From positions 1-64,000 of the forward strand of contig NZ_LQAQ01000099.1 of the NCBI RefSeq assembly GCF_001583495.1: a stretch of 64,000 nt of DNA, written 5' to 3'. The notes beneath the pieces were generated by a model. It did not search any database. It saw nothing but the letters and a program-made list of their open reading frames with translations, and was not told the origin of the DNA. Origin of the DNA: Flammeovirga sp. SJP92 (lineage in GTDB: Bacteria; Bacteroidota; Bacteroidia; Cytophagales; Flammeovirgaceae). Positions 1-7,951 of this stretch are shown piece after piece. Numbering within the stretch: position 1 is the first letter of the stretch; every line of letters begins with the position of its first letter. The translations under genes and the position numbers were made by a program.

Positions 1-233
1 AGTTCTTGTTCAGGTGTTTTCTTTTTCATGGCACTGACTTTATGGTTCCAGTCAAAGTTACCATATTTTTGTAACCAAACCTTTACTGTTCTATCTCCCT
101 GTATTCCATATTTACGTGTAGCACCTTTTAAACTTAATTGACCACTTTCAACTTCTGAGACAATTTGAAGTTTTAAGGACATTGAATAATCTTTCTGAGT
201 TCTTTTAACATATTGACTTTTATTGTCTTCCAT
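1..233 (-). CDS. Transposase OrfA-like helix-turn-helix protein (3' truncated by window)
   Basis: About 77 codons are visible from an ATG at 233. The N-terminal part (residues about 15-60) has the IS3/IS911 OrfA pattern: a short basic start, a helix rich in Leu/Gln/Val/Glu, then LKGATRKYGI followed by TVKVWLQKYG, which is a typical helix-turn-helix that binds the terminal repeats of the element. The DDE catalytic domain would be in a downstream OrfB beyond the window edge. The gene reads out of the window, so whether it is intact is unknown. Family assignment rests on the HTH pattern only. Confidence 0.65.
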   Translation of the reverse strand, partial: MEDNKSQYVKRTQKDYSMSLKLQIVSEVESGQLSLKGATRKYGIQGDRTVKVWLQKYGNFDWNHKVSAMKKKTPEQE

Positions 234-275
234 AATAACGATTGTTTTAGTGTATCGTTATTTTAGGACTTTACA
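1..275 (-). mobile_element. End of an IS3-family-like insertion sequence (cut by window edge)
   Basis: The strip holds the 5' part of a transposase OrfA-type gene (start at 233) and a short AT-rich leader. On the minus strand the likely element end reads TGTAAAGTCC from position 275 inward; IS3-family elements commonly start with TG, so 275 is my proposed boundary. The other end and the OrfB integrase lie outside the window, so completeness and target duplication cannot be judged. The element sits just beyond the terminator of the neighbouring SDR gene and appears not to interrupt a gene on this side. Confidence 0.6.
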
Positions 276-285
276 GTAACCATAT

Positions 286-321
286 AAAAAGGGTCAGTTA
301 TTTATTTAACTGACCCTTTTT
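286..321. terminator. Bidirectional intrinsic terminator
   Basis: A 14-bp perfect stem (286-299 with 308-321) encloses an 8-nt AT loop. The stem has an A-run on one side and a T-run on the other, so it can end transcription in both directions. It lies 5 bp beyond the SDR stop codon and separates that operon from the insertion sequence. Confidence 0.85.
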
Positions 322-325
322 ATTT

Positions 326-1144
326 TCAACTGATTTTTATTCCTGTAAAAGACTGAGAGTATTGTAATAATTCATCTAACAATACATCTCCTTTCTTGAT
401 TTTTGAATTGACAGACTTTCCTTTCCCTTTGACATAAAATTGATGCATAGTGTGATCTGATAATATCAGGTTCACGATTTGCTGACCTGCTTCCTTTGGA
501 GAAATCATACCCATTAATTTCGAAAGTAAACGCACAATAAGTCCTTCCTTCTGTACAGTTTGTGTATTGACAATACCAGGATTCCAATGGAAATGAGAGA
601 CATCTGTATGAGAAATCATTTTCCAATTGTAAACCAATAAAGCACTTCCTATTGAGTTTTGCCACACCTTTGTAATCATACTATATTGGGGGTTGTCAAG
701 TTGTTGATATTTTATCTTACCTATTATTGATCCATTGATATGAATGACTTTTTTGATAGGTGATTTTTGAAGCAATGGATTTAACCTCACAGAAAAAAGA
801 TACCTTGAAATATAACCTGTAGTAAAAGACTTATCTATACCATCAATTGATAGTAATGCTTCTTTGGGTTGTATACCAGCATTTAAAATGAGTACATCCA
901 AGGAAGGGAATTGTAGTAGGTATTGGTCTAAAAACTGATTTACAGCTTTAATTGAGGATAAATCACATATAAATAATTGATGTTCTTTTTCCCCACTAAT
1001 GTTTCTAAGTTCTTTTAATACAACTTCACCTTTATTTGAGTTTGTACCTAATACATGAATAATGTATCCATGTTGTGCTAACAAGATTGCAGTAGCTTTT
1101 CCTATTCCGTCTGTAGCTCCTGTTATTAAAGCTGTTTTCTGCAT
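326..1144 (-). CDS. Atypical short-chain dehydrogenase/reductase (SDR) family protein
   Basis: 272 aa from ATG at 1144; the longer reading would need a TTG start and would overlap the upstream gene. The N-terminal Rossmann motif TGATDGIG (residues 8-15) and the NAG motif (88-90) are intact, and PGIVNT (about 189-194) fits the SDR fold, so nucleotide binding is likely. The catalytic tetrad is not conserved where I align it: the Asn of the usual F-x-x-N is Gly110, Ser139 is present, and the YxxxK pair falls on Asn163 and Ser167. It may be non-catalytic, or use a different residue such as Tyr172. It follows the YceI gene by 4 bp and is probably co-transcribed from the promoter at 1705-1739 under the divergent MerR-type regulator. 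Substrate unknown. Confidence 0.8.
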   Translation of the reverse strand: MQKTALITGATDGIGKATAILLAQHGYIIHVLGTNSNKGEVVLKELRNISGEKEHQLFICDLSSIKAVNQFLDQYLLQFPSLDVLILNAGIQPKEALLSIDGIDKSFTTGYISRYLFSVRLNPLLQKSPIKKVIHINGSIIGKIKYQQLDNPQYSMITKVWQNSIGSALLVYNWKMISHTDVSHFHWNPGIVNTQTVQKEGLIVRLLSKLMGMISPKEAGQQIVNLILSDHTMHQFYVKGKGKSVNSKIKKGDVLLDELLQYSQSFTGIKIS

Positions 1145-1148
1145 TGTT

Positions 1149-1682
1149 TTACTCTTCAAGTTTACATGTAATAGATAATCTCACCTCATTGCCCACAGTG
1201 AAAGTACTGTTCCCTCCTACTTTATAATCGATTCTATTGATCGAAGTTTCACCTTTGAATACTTGGTGATCATAATTAAATGGAATTGTGATTTCTTTTG
1301 TTATTCCATGTAATGTAAGGTTTCCAGTGACAATGTATCCTTCTTCTTTTTTCTCAATTTTCTTCGACTCAAAACAAATCAGAGGATAGGTTTCTACATC
1401 AAAGAAGTCTTCTGTTCTTAGATGTTCATCCCTTTTTTTATTTTCAGTATTGATAGACGTTGCAGGAATACAGACGTTCATTGATGCATTTCCAAGTTTT
1501 TGTTCATCAAAAGAGATCTCACCCGTGAGGCCTTTAAAAGAACCTGTTACTGTTTTGATCTTGAAGTTGTCGATGGAAAATTTTACTTCAGATTTTAGAG
1601 GGTCGATGTTTTGACCGAATGAAGAATACATAGCCCCTTGTACTAAGAAGATGATTGTTAGAATGACTTTTTTGATTTCCAT
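1149..1682 (-). CDS. YceI-family periplasmic lipid-binding-like protein
   Basis: 177 aa. Residues 1-23 form a Sec signal peptide ending before QNIDPLKSEVKF. The rest is a YceI lipocalin-like barrel: the family segments SEVKFSIDNFKIKTVTGSF, LRTEDFFDVETYP (the usual xSxDFFDxxxYP) and NLTLHGITKEITIPF are all present. YceI proteins bind long isoprenoid or fatty-acyl chains, but their physiological roles are mostly unassigned. It is the first gene of a two-gene operon with the SDR protein, divergent from the MerR-type gene, which suggests a small inducer-controlled detoxification or lipid-related unit. A second YceI paralogue lies at 43756-44319. Confidence 0.88.
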   Translation of the reverse strand: MEIKKVILTIIFLVQGAMYSSFGQNIDPLKSEVKFSIDNFKIKTVTGSFKGLTGEISFDEQKLGNASMNVCIPATSINTENKKRDEHLRTEDFFDVETYPLICFESKKIEKKEEGYIVTGNLTLHGITKEITIPFNYDHQVFKGETSINRIDYKVGGNSTFTVGNEVRLSITCKLEE

Positions 1683-1704
1683 AGTATTATTAATTAAGTT
1701 TATG

Positions 1705-1739
1705 CAAATATAAACCGTGGACTATGGTCAATGGTCAAA
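1705..1739 (-). promoter_or_regulatory. Promoter with MerR-type operator dyad for the YceI-SDR operon
   Basis: Read on the minus strand, TTTG (1739-1736, within TTTGACC) is followed 23 nt later by TATATTTG (1712-1705), an exact Bacteroidota -7 element. An imperfect 15-bp dyad ACC...GGT (1714-1728) fills most of the spacer. MerR-family activators bind in exactly this place and act on over-long spacers. The regulator gene starts divergently at 1768. No footprint evidence; inferred from spacing and position. Confidence 0.6.
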
Positions 1740-1767
1740 TCTTTTTCTAACTTTTTTTTCAAAAAAT

Positions 1768-2172
1768 ATGAGAGTAGGTCAGTTAGCAGAGAAAACTGGA
1801 GTGTCGAGAGATACTATACGTTTATATGAGCAGATGGAAATGCTTATAAATATCACACGACCATCAGAGTATAATAACTATAAAGATTACGCAAATGAAA
1901 ATGTAGAAAGAATACAGATGATTCTTACCATGAAGAAATTTGGTTTGACTTTGAAAGAGTGTAAGTATGTGTTGTCAGTTATTGAGAATGAAGAATACGA
2001 TCAGGGGTTTCACGAAGAATTTATTCTGAAAAAAGTAAAGGAATTGGATGAGAAAATTAAAGAACTCCAATTATTAAGAGGGACCTTTTTAAATTTCTTG
2101 AATATGGATTGTGATAAGCATTCATCTAAAATTGATTTAGATGAAATAAAAAATGCTTCAATTAATCATTAA
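1768..2172 (+). CDS. MerR-family transcriptional regulator
   Basis: 134 aa from ATG at 1768. A longer reading from 1717 would use a non-ATG start and translate the divergent promoter, so it is rejected. Residues 1-20 (MRVGQLAEKTGVSRDTIRLY) are the classical MerR winged-helix start, followed by the YKDY and ERI..I..MKKFGLTL segments and a C-terminal coiled coil (about 85-115) for dimerisation. There is one Cys near the C terminus (in MDCDKHS) and no clustered metal-binding cysteines, so an organic ligand is more likely than a heavy metal. It probably regulates the divergent YceI-SDR operon through the dyad at 1714-1728. The stop codon lies inside the terminator hairpin at 2148-2186. Confidence 0.88.
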   Translation: MRVGQLAEKTGVSRDTIRLYEQMEMLINITRPSEYNNYKDYANENVERIQMILTMKKFGLTLKECKYVLSVIENEEYDQGFHEEFILKKVKELDEKIKELQLLRGTFLNFLNMDCDKHSSKIDLDEIKNASINH

Positions 2173-2186
2173 TTGAAGCATTTTTT
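2148..2186. terminator. Bidirectional terminator between convergent genes
   Basis: A 19-bp self-complementary sequence (2148-2166 with 2168-2186), A-rich on the left and T-rich on the right. It overlaps the last codons of the MerR gene and serves the convergent TPR gene that ends at 2203. Confidence 0.85.
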
Positions 2187-2202
2187 ATTTCATCAAATTT
2201 AT

Positions 2203-3837
2203 TTATTGAGCATTGATCACATCAATTTTTGAATAAATTTCTCTAACAACAGGGCTGTCTTTCATGCCAATGCCTTCATAAAGAGAAATTGCTCTGCGGT
2301 AAGTTTTCAGAGCTACAACTTTTTTCTCCTCTCCCATTTTAGCATAAAGATCACCTAGTTCTTTTATACATGTAACATGCTCTAAGGTTAAGGCTCCATA
2401 ATACCCTTCTCTTACTTTAGCTACACTTTTCAATGCTTTTTCAGCTTTCACTAAACTGTCTTGAGAAGAATAAAGTCTTGATAAACTATATAGAGAATTA
2501 CCATAGTCAATATGCTGTTTACCCATATTTTTTTCTCTGGTATCAAGTCCTTTTTGGATTTCCTGCTCAGCATCCTCAAATCTTTTTCTCTCAATATAGA
2601 AGAAGGCCAAACTATCTAGGGCTTGACCATAACTGGAATGTTTGTCAGATAAATTCTGTTCAGCATCAGCAATGGCTTTCTTATAAAGCTTTTCAGCTTC
2701 TGTATCTTTCTTTTGCTTACTGTTTACTCTTGCCAAAGTAATAGTAGCGATGATGCCTTCAGGTGATTTTTCCTTTCCTAACTTTTGATACGTTTCAAGG
2801 GCCTTTTTAGAATACTGTTCAGCTAAAGGAACATTATTTTGAGTAATTTCAATTTCAGCTAATTCAATATAAGTTGCAGCGACTTGGGTACTGTTTTCAG
2901 TATGTGTCGCGATGTTAGCATCAAGCTTTTTCTTGATGAAATTATAAGCATCTTCAGGAGCACTTAATTTCTCATCCAAATGAATAGCCAAACGTTCAAC
3001 CTCAGTAATGTATTTAGGATTTTGGATTGTGATTGCTTTTGCTAAATTATCTACATACTTGTAATACGATTTGATTGCAGCATCTCTCTGCCCTGTTTTT
3101 TCTAACAAAGAAGCTTCTTGAAGATAAAGCTGTACATAAGTTGACTTAGGAGCTTTTGTTTTTTCATAAGCAACAATGGACATGCTAAGCTGAATTGTTG
3201 CCTCATCAACTCTTTTGAGTCCCATGAATACCTCAGCTTGTTCTGAAAGAATTTGGGCATATTCATCAGAGCCTTTCATTGTTTTTTCAGCAAGGTCTTC
3301 AAGGTTTCTGTACATTGTTTCGGCTTCCTTGTATTTACGACCTCTCAAGTACAATCTTGCATACTTGTGATATGTGGTAGCATAGGCTTTAGATGTTTTT
3401 CCACTTGTTTTCTCTCTAGTTGTCAATGCCTTTTGATAGTACACGTCAGCTTGAGGAAAGTTTTTCATTACCAGGCTATTGTCAGCAATAATTTCTTGAG
3501 TATCACCCATTTTATTAGAGACTGCATTGCCAGACTTTACTAATAATTTTTCAAGAGAAGTATAGTAAATGTTGGCGTTGCCCAGATCTTTTTGTGCTTC
3601 ATAAGATTTGGCAAGAAACTCAATGTTAAGAATATAGTCAGGGTGCGTCTCACCTATTGTTTCCTTCCCTACACTTCTAGCAGTTTGGAATTTTTGAATT
3701 GCTTTATTATAATTTTTTTGGTCAAAAGCTGCTTTTCCGTCTGCAAAATAAGTATTAAAATTTTGAGCAAAACTATTTGAGGATAAGAAGATAAAAAAGA
3801 CGACAGAGGATAATAAGTATTTGATTATTTTCGTCAT
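2203..3837 (-). CDS. Secreted tetratricopeptide (TPR) repeat protein
   Basis: 544 aa from ATG at 3837; the longer frame from 3864 would need TTG. Residues 1-25 are a signal peptide ending SSNSFAQ. The mature protein is almost wholly alpha-helical and made of kinesin-light-chain-like TPRs: repeated A..Y..AL....... G..H..Y...L..LA.LY patterns, e.g. SYGQALDSLAFFYIERKRF and DYGNSLYSLSRLYSSQDSL. TPR arrays are protein-interaction scaffolds; a periplasmic location is inferred from the signal peptide. No enzymatic domain is visible. It stands alone, with terminators on its 3' side and a divergent peptidase gene upstream. No specific function can be assigned. Confidence 0.82.
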   Translation of the reverse strand: MTKIIKYLLSSVVFFIFLSSNSFAQNFNTYFADGKAAFDQKNYNKAIQKFQTARSVGKETIGETHPDYILNIEFLAKSYEAQKDLGNANIYYTSLEKLLVKSGNAVSNKMGDTQEIIADNSLVMKNFPQADVYYQKALTTREKTSGKTSKAYATTYHKYARLYLRGRKYKEAETMYRNLEDLAEKTMKGSDEYAQILSEQAEVFMGLKRVDEATIQLSMSIVAYEKTKAPKSTYVQLYLQEASLLEKTGQRDAAIKSYYKYVDNLAKAITIQNPKYITEVERLAIHLDEKLSAPEDAYNFIKKKLDANIATHTENSTQVAATYIELAEIEITQNNVPLAEQYSKKALETYQKLGKEKSPEGIIATITLARVNSKQKKDTEAEKLYKKAIADAEQNLSDKHSSYGQALDSLAFFYIERKRFEDAEQEIQKGLDTREKNMGKQHIDYGNSLYSLSRLYSSQDSLVKAEKALKSVAKVREGYYGALTLEHVTCIKELGDLYAKMGEEKKVVALKTYRRAISLYEGIGMKDSPVVREIYSKIDVINAQ

Positions 3838-4043
3838 AACAAAAGACAAGTATTTATTATACAAGTTCTACGGGAGCATGCGTAAGAACGTATGCTTTTA
3901 AAAATTTAAGTTAATCTATCTTAAACTAAGAGATTAAGAGTATATAATCTTAATGCAAATCTTGGTCCTAATGTGATTTGTTAAATGATTTTGGTAGAAT
4001 TGCAATAGAATAATTAAGAATATTTACTAACCATACGAGAATA

Positions 4044-6290
4044 ATGAAAAAATGGATTCAAGTTTTACTTGTTTTGATGTTGTCATCACAGGTAATTGCC
4101 TCTGATTTAGGTCCAAAAAAGCAACTAGATGAAGGAATGTGGTTGCCAATGTTTGTGTCACGTCTGAATTACACAGACATGAAAAAAGAAGGTCTTAAGC
4201 TTACAGCTGAAGAGATCTATAGTGTCAATAATAGCTCTCTTAAAGATGCAATCGTTCACTTCGGCGGATTCTGTACAGGTGAAATCGTATCTGACAAAGG
4301 TTTAATTTTTACAAACCATCACTGTGGATATGGTGGAATTCAATCGGTAAGTACTGTAGAAAATGATTACTTGACGAATGGATTTTTTGCCAAAAGTCAC
4401 GATGAAGAAAAGCCAATCGAAGGATTGTTTGTACGTTTCTTACAGCGTATGGATGATGTTTCTGAAAAAGTGAATAAAGAATTAAAAGGTCTTACTGGTG
4501 CTGAAAGAGCTAAAAAGGCACAGGAAGTAATGGCAGGTATCAAAGCAGAAAAAGAAGGTGAATTAAACAACGACAGCTATGAGGTTGTTGTGAAATCTTT
4601 CTTTGAAGGAAACGAGTTCTACATGTTCGTTTATGAGCGTTATGATGATATCCGTTTAGTAGGTAACCCTCCTGAGGCTGTTGGTAAATTTGGTGGTGAT
4701 ACAGATAACTGGATGTGGCCAAGACACACAGGTGACTTCTCTATCTTCCGTGTATACGCTAGCAAAGATAACAAGCCAGCAAAATACTCTAAGGATAACA
4801 TCCCTTACACACCAAAACATCACTTACCAGTTTCTATCAATGGTGTTCAGAAAGACGACTTTGCAATGATCATGGGTTATCCTGGGTCTACAGATCGTTA
4901 TTTAACTTCTGAAGGTGTAAAACAACAAATTGAGGTATTTAACCCATTGTTTGTTGAAATGCGTGATGCAATCTTGAAAACTTGGAGAAAGCACATGGAT
5001 GCAGATCCGAAAGTAAGATTACAGTATGCATCAAAATATGCTAGTACGGCTAACTATTGGAAATACTTTATCGGTCAGACAAAAGGTCTGAAGCGTCAAC
5101 ACGTCATCGAGAAAAAACAAGCAGAAGAAAGTCAATTTAATGCTTGGATTGCAAAAGATGCCAACCGTAAGAAAGAATATGGTACTGTGACTGATATGTT
5201 GAAAGAAGGTTATGACGGTAAAAGAGACGGCCGTGTAGCAATGGTTCTTTTAACGCAAGGTGGTTTCCGTATTGAAGCGGTGATGCAAGCAAGAAAAGCA
5301 GCTCGTTTTGTAGGTGAGGTTTCTGCAGAAGAAGTATCAGAGACAGTGATCAAAGATGCTAAAGAAACTGCTTTAGAGCAGGCAAAAGGTTTCTTTAAAA
5401 ACTATGACTACGCTACAGATAAAGAATTGGCAGTAGTGTTATTGAAGAAGTATAAAGAAGTTTTAGGTCGTCCTGAAAACAAAAATCTTCCAGTTCCTTC
5501 AGTATATGAATTAATTGAAAGAGAGTTCAGCGGAGATTATGAAGCATATGTGGAAAAAGCATTCACAACTTCAGTATTTACGGATCAAGGTCGTTTGGAA
5601 GCATTTATCAGCAACCCTTCTGCTTCTGTTTATGAAGAGGATATGTTGACACAGTTGCACAACGAATTCTTCCAGTCTTACTTATCAGTAGCGAAAGGTG
5701 AGCAAGAAGCTGAAATGAAAGTAGAAGATGGTAACAGATTATATGTGAAAGGTATTCGTGAAATGAATCCAGATAAATCATACTATCCAAATGCCAACTC
5801 AACAATGCGTTTGACTTATGGTACTGTAAAAGATTATATTCCAGGTGACGCAATGTTCTATTCTTACTATACTACTTCAAAAGGTTTATTGGAGAAAGAA
5901 GATCCTAAAAACCATGAGTTTGTTTTACCAAAAGAAATCAAGGAGAAAGTAGTGAAGAGAGACTTTGGCAGATATGCAGATCAAAATGGTGAGTTGCGTA
6001 TTGCTTTCATCACTAATAATGATATTACAGGTGGTAACTCAGGTTCTCCAGTAATCAACGGCAACGGTGAATTAATCGGTTTAGCTTTTGATGGAAACTG
6101 GGAAGCAATGAGCGGTGACATCGCATTCGAACCAGAATTACAGCGTTGTATCAACGTGGACGTACGTTATGTACTTTGGACAATTGACAAAGTATATGGT
6201 GCTAAAAACATTGTTGATGAAATGACAATTGTTGGAGGTAAGAAAGCGAAAGGTAAAGCATACGAAGACTTAATGCCTACGAAGTATTAA
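4044..6290 (+). CDS. S46-family dipeptidyl peptidase, DPP7-like
   Basis: 748 aa with a signal peptide (1-19). Family S46 serine peptidases release dipeptides from the N termini of oligopeptides in the periplasm of Bacteroidota and related bacteria. The triad regions are visible: TNHHCGYG (His92/93), FGGDTDNWMWPRHTGDF (Asp219/221) and TGGNSGSPV with Ser666 as nucleophile. The residue 18 positions after the serine is Gly684. In Porphyromonas gingivalis DPP11 the equivalent residue is Arg673 and confers Asp/Glu preference, while DPP7 has Gly, so a hydrophobic P1 preference (DPP7 type) is predicted. Codon use is clean and the gene is monocistronic, followed by a terminator at 6313-6347. It likely supports peptide scavenging. 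Confidence 0.92.
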   Translation: MKKWIQVLLVLMLSSQVIASDLGPKKQLDEGMWLPMFVSRLNYTDMKKEGLKLTAEEIYSVNNSSLKDAIVHFGGFCTGEIVSDKGLIFTNHHCGYGGIQSVSTVENDYLTNGFFAKSHDEEKPIEGLFVRFLQRMDDVSEKVNKELKGLTGAERAKKAQEVMAGIKAEKEGELNNDSYEVVVKSFFEGNEFYMFVYERYDDIRLVGNPPEAVGKFGGDTDNWMWPRHTGDFSIFRVYASKDNKPAKYSKDNIPYTPKHHLPVSINGVQKDDFAMIMGYPGSTDRYLTSEGVKQQIEVFNPLFVEMRDAILKTWRKHMDADPKVRLQYASKYASTANYWKYFIGQTKGLKRQHVIEKKQAEESQFNAWIAKDANRKKEYGTVTDMLKEGYDGKRDGRVAMVLLTQGGFRIEAVMQARKAARFVGEVSAEEVSETVIKDAKETALEQAKGFFKNYDYATDKELAVVLLKKYKEVLGRPENKNLPVPSVYELIEREFSGDYEAYVEKAFTTSVFTDQGRLEAFISNPSASVYEEDMLTQLHNEFFQSYLSVAKGEQEAEMKVEDGNRLYVKGIREMNPDKSYYPNANSTMRLTYGTVKDYIPGDAMFYSYYTTSKGLLEKEDPKNHEFVLPKEIKEKVVKRDFGRYADQNGELRIAFITNNDITGGNSGSPVINGNGELIGLAFDGNWEAMSGDIAFEPELQRCINVDVRYVLWTIDKVYGAKNIVDEMTIVGGKKAKGKAYEDLMPTKY

Positions 6291-6312
6291 TTCTTAATAT
6301 AGCATTTAAAGG

Positions 6313-6347
6313 AAAGGTTGGTTTGTATTATACAGGCCAACCTTTTT
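6313..6347 (+). terminator. Terminator of the S46 peptidase gene
   Basis: A 9-bp stem AAAGGTTGG/CCAACCTTT (6313-6321 with 6337-6345) followed by T residues, 22 nt after the peptidase stop. Confidence 0.75.
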
Positions 6348-6368
6348 ACATTTATAAAAAAATACATA

Positions 6369-6989
6369 ATGAATAACCTATTCTATACACTTCAACAAAA
6401 AGCAAAATATCATCAACCTCTGATGGTAGGAATATCAGGAATTGATGGATCAGGAAAAGGCTACATTGGTCAAAAAATATTTGATGGATTAACTTCAAGA
6501 AGTGTAAAATGTGAGTTGATTGGTATTGATGGATGGCTGGAACCTCCTTCTCGTCGTTTTTCTAAGGAAAAACCTGCCGAGCATTTTTATAAAAAGTCTT
6601 TCCGTTTTGAAGAGATGAACGAGAAATTGATTAAACCATTAAAATCAGATGGTAAAATTGATTTTATCGCTCAGCATTCAGCTCCAGATCACAGTGAAGA
6701 ACTGATAGACTTTCATTACGATATCAATGATGTAGAGATCATATTAGTAGAAGGTATTTTCCTTTTTCAAGAACAGTTTGATTTTGATTATAGAATTTGG
6801 GTAGAATGTAGTTTTGAAACCGCCTTTGAGCGTGCTTTGGTAAGGAATCAAGAAGGTTTATCAGAAGAGGCTTTAAAGGAAGAATATGATACTACTTATT
6901 TTCCTGCACAACATCTTCATTTTGAAAATGACAAACCTAAAGATAGAGCTGATTTTATTTTGATTAATGATCACCTTTTGGAAAAGTAA
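6369..6989 (+). CDS. Uridine-kinase-like P-loop NTPase
   Basis: 206 aa from ATG at 6369; an extended frame from 6318 runs through the upstream terminator hairpin and is rejected. Walker A is GIDGSGKG (residues 24-31), with Gly where Ser/Thr often follows the Lys. The segments IGIDGWLEPPSRRF, HFYKKSFRF and LVEGIFLFQEQFDFDYRIWV match the uridine kinase/phosphoribulokinase family, in which an Asp binds the sugar and a VEG-x-F-L segment carries the Walker B-like glycine. The likely reaction is ATP-dependent phosphorylation of a nucleoside or small metabolite; the exact substrate is not readable. It is monocistronic and faces the convergent DHFR-like gene across the structured element at 7055-7203. 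Confidence 0.8.
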   Translation: MNNLFYTLQQKAKYHQPLMVGISGIDGSGKGYIGQKIFDGLTSRSVKCELIGIDGWLEPPSRRFSKEKPAEHFYKKSFRFEEMNEKLIKPLKSDGKIDFIAQHSAPDHSEELIDFHYDINDVEIILVEGIFLFQEQFDFDYRIWVECSFETAFERALVRNQEGLSEEALKEEYDTTYFPAQHLHFENDKPKDRADFILINDHLLEK

Positions 6990-7054
6990 TATTAATCTAG
7001 TGAACAGCACTTTGATTGAAGAATTAATGATTAGGACAGAATATACTATTTGCT

Positions 7055-7203
7055 AGAAGTCAAAGACTTCTAAAGACCTTCCAAACACAAGAGACGCTAT
7101 CGCTTAACTCTTGCGCTAGGGAAAAGTAGTAGAACCACTGGTGCGAATGTTAAGCGCCAGCGTCATTCGTGTCCTACAGATCATCAGAAATCTCCTGATT
7201 TCT
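7055..7203. repeat. Inverted pair of two-hairpin units (REP/BIME-like element)
   Basis: Four stem-loops in mirror order between convergent genes. P1 is at 7055-7071 (AGAAGTC/GACTTCT). Hairpin A is at 7088-7113 (CAAGAG stem, 14-nt loop). Hairpin A' is at 7144-7169, which on the minus strand reads as a CGAATG stem with a 14-nt loop. P4 is at 7186-7203 (AGAAATC/GATTTCT). A and A' loops match at 12 of 14 positions (ACGCTnnCGCTTAA), while three stem positions differ with both partners changed so that pairing is kept. P1 and P4 differ by one compensated pair. Both P-to-A spacers are 16 nt between stems. This is the pattern of two inverted copies of one structured unit. Biological role unknown. Confidence 0.7.
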
Positions 7204-7255
7204 AAATACTATTTATCTAATTCAATTTGTGGAAGTGATGAGATAAATAGTATTT
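7204..7255 (-). terminator. Long stem-loop at the 3' end of the DHFR-like gene
   Basis: A perfect 15-bp inverted repeat (7204-7218 with 7241-7255) around a 22-nt spacer. It overlaps the stop codon of the minus-strand gene at 7254. There is no long T-run after it, so it may stabilise the mRNA end rather than terminate strongly. Confidence 0.5.
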
Positions 7256-7796
7256 AACTTCTATTTCTAAAATAAGTATCTTGAGTAATTTGATTCAGCA
7301 GTACTTTTGACTCAACATGATCAAACATCATCGACTTTGGAAGGCTTCCAAAAAGAGGAGTACCACCACCCAATAAAATAGGTATAGTTGAAATAATCAT
7401 CTCGTCAATTAAATCTTCTTTCAAGAAGTTCTGTACCGTAACACCTCCATCAATATACAATTGATAAAATCCCTCAGCATGAAGGTCGTTGATTAACTCA
7501 TGCAAAGGACCGTTGACGATAATTGCCTTGTCTTCGAATTCTTCAGGAACCTCTTTTAAAGTATTGGATAAAACAAATACAGGTTTCTGGTAAGGCCATT
7601 CACCTCCCATATTACAAACCATTGTAAATGTATTTCGTCCCATGATCAAACCATCAATTCTTTCCATTAAAGGATGGAGCCCAACATCTTCATGGTTAGG
7701 ATTGGGTACACTGTTTAGCCAATCTAGCTCTCCTTCTGGGCCAGCGATGTAACCATCTAAACTTTTTGCAATAAATACGATATTTCTAGTTTCCAT
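7254..7796 (-). CDS. Dihydrofolate-reductase-family (RibD C-terminal-like) reductase
   Basis: 180 aa. The start IVFIAKSLDGYIAGPEGELDWL is the hallmark of the YyaP/YwjB-type DHFR/RibD_C family; GLIMGRNTFTMV, LYIDGGVTVQNFL (NADPH-binding Gly-Gly) and TIPILLGGGTPLFG complete the fold. These stand-alone proteins are predicted NADPH-dependent reductases whose substrates are mostly unknown; they are not the essential FolA. It is monocistronic. The 5' side follows the terminator of the Nfu gene (7874-7923), leaving about 75 bp for its own promoter. Confidence 0.87.
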   Translation of the reverse strand: METRNIVFIAKSLDGYIAGPEGELDWLNSVPNPNHEDVGLHPLMERIDGLIMGRNTFTMVCNMGGEWPYQKPVFVLSNTLKEVPEEFEDKAIIVNGPLHELINDLHAEGFYQLYIDGGVTVQNFLKEDLIDEMIISTIPILLGGGTPLFGSLPKSMMFDHVESKVLLNQITQDTYFRNRS

Positions 7797-7873
7797 TATT
7801 TCTTTGATTGATCTAAGAGCGAAATTAAATATGGATTATCTATAGAAAAATAACAGGGGTCAATACCATAAAA

Positions 7874-7923
7874 AAGAGTTAAGGATAAAGAACAGTTATT
7901 TTAGTTCTTCATCCTTAACTCTT
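7874..7923 (-). terminator. Terminator of the Nfu gene
   Basis: A long stem of about 18 bp (7874-7893 with 7904-7923, one mismatch region near the loop), with AT-rich flanks giving T-runs on both strands. It lies 29 bp beyond the Nfu stop codon. Confidence 0.75.
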
Positions 7924-7951
7924 AATTTTTTATTCAAAAAGTGCTGTTGTA

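Noticed and set aside
6318-6368. Longer N terminus for the uridine-kinase-like protein
   Set aside because: It would translate the terminator hairpin of the upstream gene; the ATG at 6369 precedes the conserved part.
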